Assembly (NCBI RefSeq): GCF_017635265.1
Contig: NZ_JAGBLU010000104.1
Location: 62,001-126,000 of the forward strand
Length of the DNA stretch: 64,000 nt
Direction: 5' to 3'
DNA from: Butyrivibrio sp.
GTDB lineage: Bacteria > Bacillota > Clostridia > Lachnospirales > Lachnospiraceae
In this document: piece by piece, positions 45,330-52,902 of the stretch
Numbering within the stretch: position 1 is the stretch's first letter
How the letters are laid out: every line of letters begins with the position of its first letter
Made by a program: the position numbers and the translations under genes
The notes under the pieces: model-generated
The model's input: the letters and a program-made list of their open reading frames with translations, nothing else
The model's database searches: none
Told to the model about the DNA's origin: nothing

Positions 45330-46922
45330 ATGAAGAAAAAGGTGATTATGGTCATATTGGCCTGTGCACTATTAATTTCTGCGTGCGGAAATAATCAAGC
45401 TGATGTTGGCGGCGACTCTTCAACAAATGAAAACGACGTTGAAGCATCTGCTTCAGATAGCGCTCAGCAAGACACAGCCAATGTTTCCGATGAGGGAAAA
45501 GAGACCGGTGACGTAGCAGCCACATATGAAAATTTCCTTGCAAACAAGGCTAAAGTTCACATAAATCAGGACATGGACTTTGGAACATACTTTTCTTTTG
45601 AGAAAGATAAAGAGCTTAATCTTACCCTTGAAGAAATTACAAATGCTATCATTGACAGTTACCTTGAAGAATTTGAAGGCTCCAAGATTGAGCTTACAGG
45701 CATTGAATATGCATACCTTGACTGCGGCAATGACGGTAATGCAGAGCTTGCAGTTTGCATTCACACACCTTCCGTTGATGACTGGACTGAATACCTTATT
45801 ATAAAAGAAATGAACGGAAAGCTTGAATGTATATATTCCAATGAAGCCTGGTCCAGAAGTAATGTGGGAATTGGCAAGTATGGCTATATTTATGGGGATG
45901 GTTCAGGTGGAGCTTCCAATCACTATTTTGAAAAGAGCTATATAGATGCCGGCGGAAAATGGCACTATATTTACGGTGATGAGACTACAGTTTTTGATTG
46001 CTCCGATGTTGAGTATCCCGGAGATATCTGGGGCAATGGAGACGAGCACGTGAACCTTGAAATGCCACTTCCCGGAAGCTTTGTTTTCTTTAGCTTTGAC
46101 TTTAATAACACCGAAGATGAAAACGATAATGTGTTTAGTTATGCTCAGTACAGCGGCGACTATGAAAGCGATAATGGCCTTGGAGGATATTTCTATTGTA
46201 AGCTGCTGGCTGATGATGGAATATATGATGAAGATTATCCCTTAAAGAAATTTTATGATCAGGTTGGAATTGAAACTCTTTCTATAAAAGAAGTGGGTGA
46301 ACTTATAAGCGAAAAAGCGGAAGCGGAGGGTTTTACACCTGAGATTGCAAATGCAGGGGATGCTGAATGGCAGGAGCTTGAATACTTATTTGAGCCTGAT
46401 ATTGAAACCTACAATGATGATAATTTCATTGAGAGCGATGCCTTTTTCCCAATATATCTTTCTCTCAGGAATACAGAGGATGCCAGCACAACTCTTCATA
46501 TAAATGCCGATGGAACAGTTGAAGGGTCTTATTATGCATCTGATTATACAAACGAAAACGGCAATGAGTCCCAAAAGAATGAATTTACAGGTAAGTTTTC
46601 TTTAAAGAAGAAAATAAATGATGATGAATTTGAAGTAACATTATCGGATGTGAAGCTTAAATACGAAGCCGGTACCGAAGTTACAAAAGAAACCAAAACC
46701 GGAGTTATGACTCATACCTATTATGTAACTCCTCCGGGAATTGATGATGGGGGCAAAGAGTTTACGCTGTATTTACCGGGAGCTTCAGTAAGTGAGCTGC
46801 CTGACGAGCTTATTGATGCTCTTGGAGAATATTGGAAAGAGCAGCTTGAAGGTCGTGAAACAATCGGAAAATGTATTCTTTTTGGAAACGATGGAAAAAA
46901 ATATCTTTGGATGGAGTTTTGA
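45330..46922 (+). CDS. Large predicted lipoprotein of unknown function
   Basis: 530 residues, AAGGAGG upstream. Signal peptide with lipobox LISAC (Cys19), then a Ser/Asp/Glu-rich linker (about residues 20-65). The remainder is acidic with few hydrophobic stretches; SGDYESDNGLGGYFYC and NADGTVEGSYYASD suggest beta-rich repeats. It does not look like an ABC binding protein. Anchored on the outer face of the membrane. The strong ribosome site and acidic composition fit an abundant surface lipoprotein; ligand unknown. A promoter for the next gene (ddh) lies in its tail. Confidence 0.78.
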   Translation: MKKKVIMVILACALLISACGNNQADVGGDSSTNENDVEASASDSAQQDTANVSDEGKETGDVAATYENFLANKAKVHINQDMDFGTYFSFEKDKELNLTLEEITNAIIDSYLEEFEGSKIELTGIEYAYLDCGNDGNAELAVCIHTPSVDDWTEYLIIKEMNGKLECIYSNEAWSRSNVGIGKYGYIYGDGSGGASNHYFEKSYIDAGGKWHYIYGDETTVFDCSDVEYPGDIWGNGDEHVNLEMPLPGSFVFFSFDFNNTEDENDNVFSYAQYSGDYESDNGLGGYFYCKLLADDGIYDEDYPLKKFYDQVGIETLSIKEVGELISEKAEAEGFTPEIANAGDAEWQELEYLFEPDIETYNDDNFIESDAFFPIYLSLRNTEDASTTLHINADGTVEGSYYASDYTNENGNESQKNEFTGKFSLKKKINDDEFEVTLSDVKLKYEAGTEVTKETKTGVMTHTYYVTPPGIDDGGKEFTLYLPGASVSELPDELIDALGEYWKEQLEGRETIGKCILFGNDGKKYLWMEF

Positions 46923-46934
46923 TTGTTGTATAAT
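46907..46934 (+). promoter_or_regulatory. Promoter of ddh
   Basis: TTGGAT and TATAAT are 16 bases apart; the -35 lies inside the end of the lipoprotein gene and the -10 just after its stop. TTGTATAATCGGTTTTGTACAA also forms a short inverted repeat over the start site. Confidence 0.45.
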
Positions 46935-46978
46935 CGGTTTTGTACAACTTATAAAAATTGATATCACAGGAGGAGTAT

Positions 46979-47965
46979 ATGAGTACTAGAATTGGAATTC
47001 TTGGGTATGGAAACCTTGGTAAAGGTGTGGAGCTTGCAGTTAAGGCAGCCCCTGATATGGAACTTGTAGCAGTATTTACAAGAAGAGATCCGTCTTCTTT
47101 AAAGATTGCAACAGAGGGAGTTCCTGTTGTTTCTGTTAATGATGTTGCATCTTACAAGGACAAGATTGATGTAATGATTCTTTGCGGCGGAAGTGCAACA
47201 GACCTTCCTGTTCAGACACCTGAATATGCAAAGCTTTTCAATGTAGTTGACAGCTTTGACACACACGCAAGGATTCCTGAGCATTTTGCAAATGTTGACG
47301 CATCTGCTAAAGAGAGCAAAAAGGTCGCAGTTATTTCATGTGGTTGGGATCCGGGAATGTTCTCACTTGCAAGAGTTTATTCAAACGCTATTCTTCCTGA
47401 TGGCAATGATTACACATTCTGGGGCAAGGGCGTTTCACAGGGACATTCAGATGCAATCCGCAGAATTAAAGGTGTTAAAAATGCCAAGCAGTATACAATC
47501 CCTGTAGAGAGTGCTCTTGAGGCAGTTAGAAATGGGGAGAATCCGGTTCTTACAACAAGACAGAAGCACACAAGAGAGTGTTTTGTGGTTCTTGAAGATG
47601 GTGCAGATGCAGCAGCAGTAGAAAAAGAGATTAAAGAAATGCCAAACTATTTTGCTGATTATGACACAACTGTTCATTTTATCAGTGAAGAGGAACTGCT
47701 ACACAATCACAGCGGAATGGCTCACGGCGGATTCGTGTTCAGAAGCGGCAAGACCGGAGCCAACAAAGAACACAATCATATTATTGAATACAGCTTAAAG
47801 CTTGATTCCAATCCTGAATTTACAACAAGCGTTTTAGTTGCTGTAGCAAGAGCTGCAAAGAGAATGAATGATGAAGGAATGACAGGATGTAAGACAATCC
47901 TTGATATTCCACCTGCATATTTATCAGATAAAAGTGGTGAAGAACTTAGAGCACATCTACTTTAA
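46979..47965 (+). CDS. ddh: meso-diaminopimelate D-dehydrogenase
   Basis: 328 residues from ATG 46979 with CAGGAGGAG upstream; the longer frame start 46958 is inside the leader. Seen: RIGILGYGNLGKGVELAV (NADP-binding GxGxxG variant), VFTRRDP, VISCGWDPGMFSLARV and FWGKGVSQGHSDAIRRIKGV, all standard for Ddh. Reaction: reductive amination of L-2-amino-6-oxopimelate to meso-diaminopimelate, a one-step bypass of lysine and cell wall precursor synthesis. It stands alone with its own promoter. Next is a PP2C remnant and metY. Confidence 0.93.
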   Translation: MSTRIGILGYGNLGKGVELAVKAAPDMELVAVFTRRDPSSLKIATEGVPVVSVNDVASYKDKIDVMILCGGSATDLPVQTPEYAKLFNVVDSFDTHARIPEHFANVDASAKESKKVAVISCGWDPGMFSLARVYSNAILPDGNDYTFWGKGVSQGHSDAIRRIKGVKNAKQYTIPVESALEAVRNGENPVLTTRQKHTRECFVVLEDGADAAAVEKEIKEMPNYFADYDTTVHFISEEELLHNHSGMAHGGFVFRSGKTGANKEHNHIIEYSLKLDSNPEFTTSVLVAVARAAKRMNDEGMTGCKTILDIPPAYLSDKSGEELRAHLL

Positions 47966-47992
47966 GGTATAAACCATGGAAAATAAGAAGCC

Positions 47993-48097
47993 ATGGATAT
48001 GCTGATTGATGATCTGTATTCAGATGAGTTCGTGGGGGACGCACCGCAGTTCGACGACATAACAATGCTTGCATTTAAATATTTTGGAAAACAGTAA
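47993..48097 (+). pseudogene. C-terminal remnant of a PP2C/SpoIIE-type phosphatase
   Basis: A 34-residue open frame ends in PQFDDITMLAFKYFGKQ, the conserved final strand (DDITML) of SpoIIE/RsbU-like PP2C phosphatases. The catalytic core is missing and only 27 bases separate it from ddh. A second short frame, 48099-48179, continues in another phase (ending NILNQINRLE). It appears to be what is left of a deleted regulatory gene. Confidence 0.6.
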
Positions 48098-48195
48098 TGG
48101 GATATTGTTTGAAGCGTATTTTGCTGAACTACGGGATCAGCATCCGAATATTTTAAATCAGATAAACAGATTAGAGTAATTCTAGGAGGAGAAGT

Positions 48196-49473
48196 ATGAA
48201 CAACCAGGGAATTGGAACAAGATGCGTACAGGCAGGATATACGCCGGGAAACGGCGAGCCTCGTCAGGTGCCTATTATTCAGTCAACAACATTTAAGTAT
48301 GACACCAGCGAGGATATGGGCAAGTTATTTGACCTTGAGGCTTCAGGATATTTTTATACCAGACTTCAGAACCCTACAAATGATCATGTAGCAGCCAAGA
48401 TTGCAGCTCTTGAAGGCGGAAGCGCAGCAATGCTCACATCTTCAGGTCAGGCAGCTAACTTTTTTGCACTGTTCAATATCTGTGAGTGCGGAAGTCACAT
48501 TGTAGCCTCTTCATCAATCTATGGAGGAACATTCAATCTTATTGCTGTAACAATGGCAAAGATGGGAATTGAAGTTACTTTTGTTTCGCCTGATGCAGAT
48601 GAAGATGAATTAAACGCTGCTTTTAAAGACAATACCAGAGCAATGTTTGGAGAGACAATTGCAAACCCTGCTCTTACAGTTCTTGATATCGAGAAATTTG
48701 CGAAAGTTGCACATGCTCATGGAGTGCCGCTTGTTGTTGATAATACTTTTCCAACTCCTGTAAACTGCAGACCTATCGAGTGGGGGGCTGACATTGTTAC
48801 TCATTCAACAACAAAATATATGGATGGACATGGAGCAGCAGTTGGCGGAGCTATTGTTGATGCCGGCAAGTTTGACTGGATGGCTCATGCAGATAAGTTC
48901 CCGGGGCTCACACAGCCTGATGAGTCTTATCACGGAATTGTTTATGCAGAGAAGTTTGGTAAAGAAGGTGCGTTTATCACAAAATGTACATCACAGCTTA
49001 TGAGAGACTTTGGGTGCATTCAGTCTCCACAGAATGCATTTATTCTTAACCTTGGTCTTGAATCTCTTCATGTTCGTATGCCCAAGCATGTAGAGAATGG
49101 TCTTGCAGTAGCCAGGTTCCTTGAAGGACACAAGAAAGTTGTTAAGGTTAACTATCCGGGACTTGAATCTGATAAGTACCACGAGCTTGCAAAAAAATAC
49201 CTTCCAAATGGTGGATGTGGAGTTGTTTCTTTTGAACTTGAAGGTGGAAGAGCGGCAGCAGAAAGCTTCATGAAGAAGCTAAAGATTGCGGCTATTGAGA
49301 CACATGTAGCTGATGCCAGAACATGCTGCCTTAATCCTGCAACATCTACGCATCGTCAGCTTACTGATGAACAGCTTGAGGCAGCAGGTATCCCTGCAGG
49401 ATTAATCAGAATCTCCTGTGGACTTGAAGATTCTGCAGATCTTATTGCAGACATCGCGCAGGCTTTGGAATAA
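48196..49473 (+). CDS. metY: O-acetylhomoserine sulfhydrylase (MetY-type PLP enzyme)
   Basis: 425 residues, TAGGAGGAG upstream. Seen: FYTRLQNPTNDHVAAKIAAL, LTSSGQAAN, VVDNTFPTP, and the PLP lysine in THSTTKYMDGHG (Lys about 210), plus FGKEGAFITK, a MetY-type insert. Reaction: O-acetyl-L-homoserine with sulfide to L-homocysteine in methionine synthesis. Cystathionine gamma-synthase is the closest other option, but the length and the extra loop favour MetY. It converges with the NAD genes and shares a bidirectional terminator. Confidence 0.9.
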   Translation: MNNQGIGTRCVQAGYTPGNGEPRQVPIIQSTTFKYDTSEDMGKLFDLEASGYFYTRLQNPTNDHVAAKIAALEGGSAAMLTSSGQAANFFALFNICECGSHIVASSSIYGGTFNLIAVTMAKMGIEVTFVSPDADEDELNAAFKDNTRAMFGETIANPALTVLDIEKFAKVAHAHGVPLVVDNTFPTPVNCRPIEWGADIVTHSTTKYMDGHGAAVGGAIVDAGKFDWMAHADKFPGLTQPDESYHGIVYAEKFGKEGAFITKCTSQLMRDFGCIQSPQNAFILNLGLESLHVRMPKHVENGLAVARFLEGHKKVVKVNYPGLESDKYHELAKKYLPNGGCGVVSFELEGGRAAAESFMKKLKIAAIETHVADARTCCLNPATSTHRQLTDEQLEAAGIPAGLIRISCGLEDSADLIADIAQALE

Positions 49474-49501
49474 GGTAAAAAAGAATTTTAACTGCAGATG
49501 C

Positions 49502-49550
49502 AAAGTCATGGTTGAAGGTTCCTGTAACTTGAACCGTCAACCATGACTTT
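49502..49550. terminator. Bidirectional terminator between metY and nadE
   Basis: 14-base arms AAAGTCATGGTTGA (49502-49515) and TCAACCATGACTTT (49537-49550) pair fully; an inner GGTTC/GAACC extends the stem. T and A runs on the two flanks suit both directions for convergent genes. Confidence 0.8.
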
Positions 49551-49561
49551 CAATTGACTTC

Positions 49562-50317
49562 TTATTTCTGGCGATATGTAGGAATGGTTTGAAGTTTGTG
49601 AAGGTTGATCGCGTGAAGGTGGTCAATCTTCTTTTTTATTTCCTCATTTTCACAGATGCCTGTGAGGACGTATTTATCAAGAATATCGTAGGTAAATCCA
49701 AGTTTGTCCTCATCTGACATTCCGCTAAGTCCATCTGACGGAGTCTTGTGAATGAGCTTTGAAGGAAGGCCAAGTTCATCGCCTATGGCTCTCATCTGGC
49801 ATACAAGGAAGTCAGAGCATGGGCTAAAATCTCCTGCGGCGTCGCCATATTTTGTTGAATAGCCAACGTAGTCTTCTGAGGCGTTGCAGGTGTTGGCAAC
49901 ACGACCACCGTTTGGAAGAGACTGTGCAATGGCATAAAGTGTAGCCATGCGGATTCTTGGTGGTGTGTTGATCAGGGCATCTTTTGAAAGAATTACCCCT
50001 GCTGCTTCCAAAGCTTTCTTTTCACCTTCAACAGCAGGATGAATGTTCACGATGTAGGATTTTATGCCGAGTATTTCAGCGACTTTTTTGGAATCATCAA
50101 TGTCTTTTTGCTCTCCGTCAGGCATAAGAACGCCGACAACTCTGTCTTTTCCAAGGGCTCTTACTAAGAGAGCAGCGACTATTGTTGAGTCTTTTCCCCC
50201 TGATAATCCGATGACAGCGCTGGCTTTTGGACCGTTGTTACCAAACCACTCTTTGATCCAGGCTGTTATATTTTCAATTTCTCTTTTTGCATCAAAGTCA
50301 TTCATTTTATTGTTCAT
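49562..50317 (-). CDS. nadE: Ammonia-dependent NAD+ synthetase
   Basis: 251 residues from the ATG at 50317, which has AGGTGG five bases upstream; the GTG at 50326 is part of that site. Seen: VIGLSGGKDSTIVAALLVRAL (PP-loop), LMPDGEQKD, NTCNASEDYVGYSTKYGDAAGD (substrate loop) and TPSDGLSGMSDEDKLG. No N-terminal glutaminase domain, so free ammonia is the nitrogen donor. Reaction: nicotinic acid adenine dinucleotide to NAD+. Together with pncB and the NadR-like gene on the same strand it completes the nicotinate salvage route. Confidence 0.93.
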   Translation of the reverse strand: MNNKMNDFDAKREIENITAWIKEWFGNNGPKASAVIGLSGGKDSTIVAALLVRALGKDRVVGVLMPDGEQKDIDDSKKVAEILGIKSYIVNIHPAVEGEKKALEAAGVILSKDALINTPPRIRMATLYAIAQSLPNGGRVANTCNASEDYVGYSTKYGDAAGDFSPCSDFLVCQMRAIGDELGLPSKLIHKTPSDGLSGMSDEDKLGFTYDILDKYVLTGICENEEIKKKIDHLHAINLHKLQTIPTYRQK

Positions 50318-50387
50318 GTTTGCCACCTATAAATATAATTTTACTTCTATTACATGTTATTGTTCGTGTTGTTATTAAAATGAGTGA

Positions 50388-51593
50388 TCAGATTGCTTCG
50401 TTTTCCATTCTCCAGTCGATGCATCTCTTAAGATAATCGACGTATGCAGGATTTTTGCACATTCCTTTTCCTTCCACATCTGATATTTTGGCAACATCCT
50501 GACCATTGCAGGCTGTTGTCTTCATTACGATATTGAGGGCAGGAACTTTGGTGTCGTTGGCAATGTAGGTGCCGATTCCGAAAGCAACCTTAGCTTTTCC
50601 GTTGAAGTGAGCAAAGATATCGTTAGCGCGCTTAAAATCAAGGCTGTCGCTAAAGAGTAAAGTTTTTGTCTTGGGATCGATTCCAAGGCTCTCATAGTGC
50701 TTTATCATTTTTTCACCCCATTCAAACGGATCCCCACTATCGTGTCTTACACCTGAGAAAAGAGTTGAATATGTGAGCTGGAAGTCGCGAAGAAAACAAT
50801 CTGTTGTTATTGCATCTGTAAGAGCTGTTCCGTTAAGGATTCCATATTCTTTTACCCAATAATCAAGGGCGTACCAGTTGGAGTATGCCGGATTGTGTTT
50901 GTGATTGCCCTGACCTACGCACATGATCCACTCGTGAGCCATTGTACCGACAGGAGTCACATTAAGAAGCTTTGCAAGATATACGTTTGAAGTTCCTACA
51001 AAGATTGAGCCGTCGAGTTTGGCATTTTTGAGCTTCATTACAGCAAGCTCCTGAGCTTCAGCAGAAAGGCGTCTTCTGAGACCGAATTCACTGAAGGCAC
51101 CGATCTTGTAGGTGCCGCTTGTTAGCATTGAGATCTTTTCATCAAGCTTCTCTTCAAATGATGAGAATAGCTCGTCATAGTCATAAGCCATGCGGAAGTA
51201 CACTTCATTTACTATGGCAAGAGTTGGAATCTCATACATGGACGTGTTGAGCCATGTTCCGTTCGTCTCGATTGAAAGTCCGCACGGAGCGTCAGTTCCG
51301 ATTGTGAAATCCTCATATCTTGGATGCCATAAACGAAGGAAATCCACATAGGATTTTTTTATCCATTTGATGCCTGCAAGGTATGTAAGCTCATCCTCTG
51401 TGAAATTGAGATCGCAGTAAGCGTAGATCTGACGTTTGATCTCTTCAACCATTTCAGGTGTGAACTTCACATCAGTATTTCTGCATTTGAATGACCAGGT
51501 TGTTGTATAGTCAGGGAAGTTGTGATAAATAGCCTGCCCCATAGAAAATTTGTAAAGATCTGTTTCAAGTAAACTTTCAATTATGTTTTGCAT
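50388..51593 (-). CDS. pncB: Nicotinate phosphoribosyltransferase
   Basis: 401 residues; TTAGGAGAA before the ATG. Seen: LLETDLYKFSMGQAIYHNFP at the N-terminus, FSEFGLRRRLSAEAQ, GTMAHEWIM, and SGVRHDSGDPFEWGEKM, the phosphoribosyl-binding region with the catalytic His. Reaction: nicotinate plus PRPP to nicotinate mononucleotide. It ends 71 bases before the nadE start and shares its direction, so they can be one unit. An AT-rich 138-base gap with no strong promoter lies before it. Confidence 0.92.
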   Translation of the reverse strand: MQNIIESLLETDLYKFSMGQAIYHNFPDYTTTWSFKCRNTDVKFTPEMVEEIKRQIYAYCDLNFTEDELTYLAGIKWIKKSYVDFLRLWHPRYEDFTIGTDAPCGLSIETNGTWLNTSMYEIPTLAIVNEVYFRMAYDYDELFSSFEEKLDEKISMLTSGTYKIGAFSEFGLRRRLSAEAQELAVMKLKNAKLDGSIFVGTSNVYLAKLLNVTPVGTMAHEWIMCVGQGNHKHNPAYSNWYALDYWVKEYGILNGTALTDAITTDCFLRDFQLTYSTLFSGVRHDSGDPFEWGEKMIKHYESLGIDPKTKTLLFSDSLDFKRANDIFAHFNGKAKVAFGIGTYIANDTKVPALNIVMKTTACNGQDVAKISDVEGKGMCKNPAYVDYLKRCIDWRMENEAI

Positions 51594-51731
51594 CGTGAAT
51601 TCTCCTAAGAAGGTAGTTTTTTTATTTTATGTCTTGGACTGTTATTGTATTTTAATTTACTTATATTGTATGTTGATTTATTAATACTCTACGCTTTGAT
51701 TTATTGATTCGTATTGTCGATATAATGTGAT

Positions 51732-52247
51732 TTATTTGAGCATGCCGGTTTCTTTGAGATAATTTCTGAAGGCTTCATTGATGTCATCTGCGTGGATTGT
51801 GGGATTATTTCGAATCTCAGTTCCGGATACACGAATGACGGTTCTGTCTACAAGATTGAATGTGTGATTTGGGTAAATTTTTCCAAGCTTATCTACATAA
51901 GATGGCTCTCCGGTGTACCAGTTAAAGTGTGCACTATCCGGCGATATCTCTGCCTGTTTAAACAGTTCGTTTCCCCATAAAACCCAGTTTTCGTGGGTGA
52001 ATGTGCCATCAAGCCCCAGCTTTTTATCATCGATTTTTACAACGATCACTCTCGGATCATCCCGAAACATTTTTGTGACGATTTTGAATCTGGTGGAAAA
52101 GTCCAGAAAATCTTTGCCCCTGTCAGCCTGATATCCGCATACAGCCAGTATCAGCCTGTCATTTTCTAAAAGAGCTCTTTTGATAAGGGACTCGTGTCCC
52201 TTGTGCATAGGTATGAAACAACCAAAAACAATTCCGATGTTCTGCAT
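51732..52247 (-). CDS. NadR-like nucleotidyltransferase (NMN/NaMN adenylyltransferase type)
   Basis: 171 residues from ATG 52247 (GGAG upstream). Seen: IVFGCFIPMHKGHESLI (the HxGH nucleotidyltransferase signature), GTFTHENWVLWGNELF, and VIRVSGTEIRNNP (ISTxxxR-type). This is the N-terminal adenylyltransferase part of NadR without the kinase domain. Role: adenylation of NMN or NaMN to the dinucleotide, giving the missing middle step between pncB and nadE. The choice of mononucleotide cannot be read here. Confidence 0.82.
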   Translation of the reverse strand: MQNIGIVFGCFIPMHKGHESLIKRALLENDRLILAVCGYQADRGKDFLDFSTRFKIVTKMFRDDPRVIVVKIDDKKLGLDGTFTHENWVLWGNELFKQAEISPDSAHFNWYTGEPSYVDKLGKIYPNHTFNLVDRTVIRVSGTEIRNNPTIHADDINEAFRNYLKETGMLK

Positions 52248-52291
52248 TGCTGTCTCCAAAAGATATGTGACGTGAATTTAAGTACCCCACC

Positions 52292-52300
52292 ATCATATCA
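52292..52300 (-). promoter_or_regulatory. Extended -10 promoter of the NAD salvage genes
   Basis: TGATATGAT on the minus strand, 45 bases before the adenylyltransferase start; no clear -35. The rest of the 324-base gap 52248-52571 is AT-rich and shows no gene or strong repeat. Confidence 0.4.
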
Positions 52301-52571
52301 CACTATGAGCATAAATGGATTTTATTTTGGCTCTCGCAAGAATGCATAGAAATATTAAGCAATTATCATATTTTACATTTTTAACAAAATAGAAAATGCC
52401 ACATCGTTCATAGGAAAGTGTCCTTGAGATAGCAATATAATTTGGAGCATCATATAAAAGCGAAGTTTTTTTTCGTGGGAGAAATGTAAGTTTTGGGGAG
52501 TACATAGATGAAAATGTTATTGGCCAGAAGTTGTTAGTAACATGAAAACCAGAGATTCTGAGGTGAAGATT

Positions 52572-52805
52572 ATGGAAGACTATATCAGAAAAACAATAGC
52601 CGGCATGATACAAGGAGACGGAGGATGGGTAGAGTATGTTTCATTTGAAGATAACAAACTCACATTGCTCTTCAGGGCAGAGTGCTCAAAGTGCTTCATT
52701 CTGGACAGGTGCTGCAATTGGATAAAAAACAAAATTGCAGAAGATATTGGACAAAATGTGGAAATAGAGGCAATAAGGAAGAAACCTTTCTTTTGGGAAA
52801 CATAA
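52572..52805 (+). CDS. Stand-alone NifU-like C-terminal domain protein
   Basis: 77 residues from ATG 52572, GAGGTGAAG upstream; ATG 52542 is possible but has no ribosome site. Seen: VEYVSFEDNKLTLLFRAECS with Cys38-x2-Cys41 (ECSKC) and further Cys47-Cys48, the order and spacing of Nfu-type iron-sulfur scaffold domains, though the usual GxCxxC form is altered. The extra Cys pair is unusual. It may carry or transfer a cluster; no other Fe-S assembly gene is near. Confidence 0.6.
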   Translation: MEDYIRKTIAGMIQGDGGWVEYVSFEDNKLTLLFRAECSKCFILDRCCNWIKNKIAEDIGQNVEIEAIRKKPFFWET

Positions 52806-52902
52806 GCTGCGCAGAATGAAATAGAAAGCACGATATTTGCAGAATATTCAAGTTATTTCGTTATAATTCCTAAATCAAATAAAGCCTTTTGAGGAGAATG
52901 AT

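Noticed and set aside
52293-52613. Minus-strand frame of 106 codons before the NAD genes
   Set aside because: No ribosome site, poor composition, overlaps the NifU-like gene and a promoter; treated as chance.
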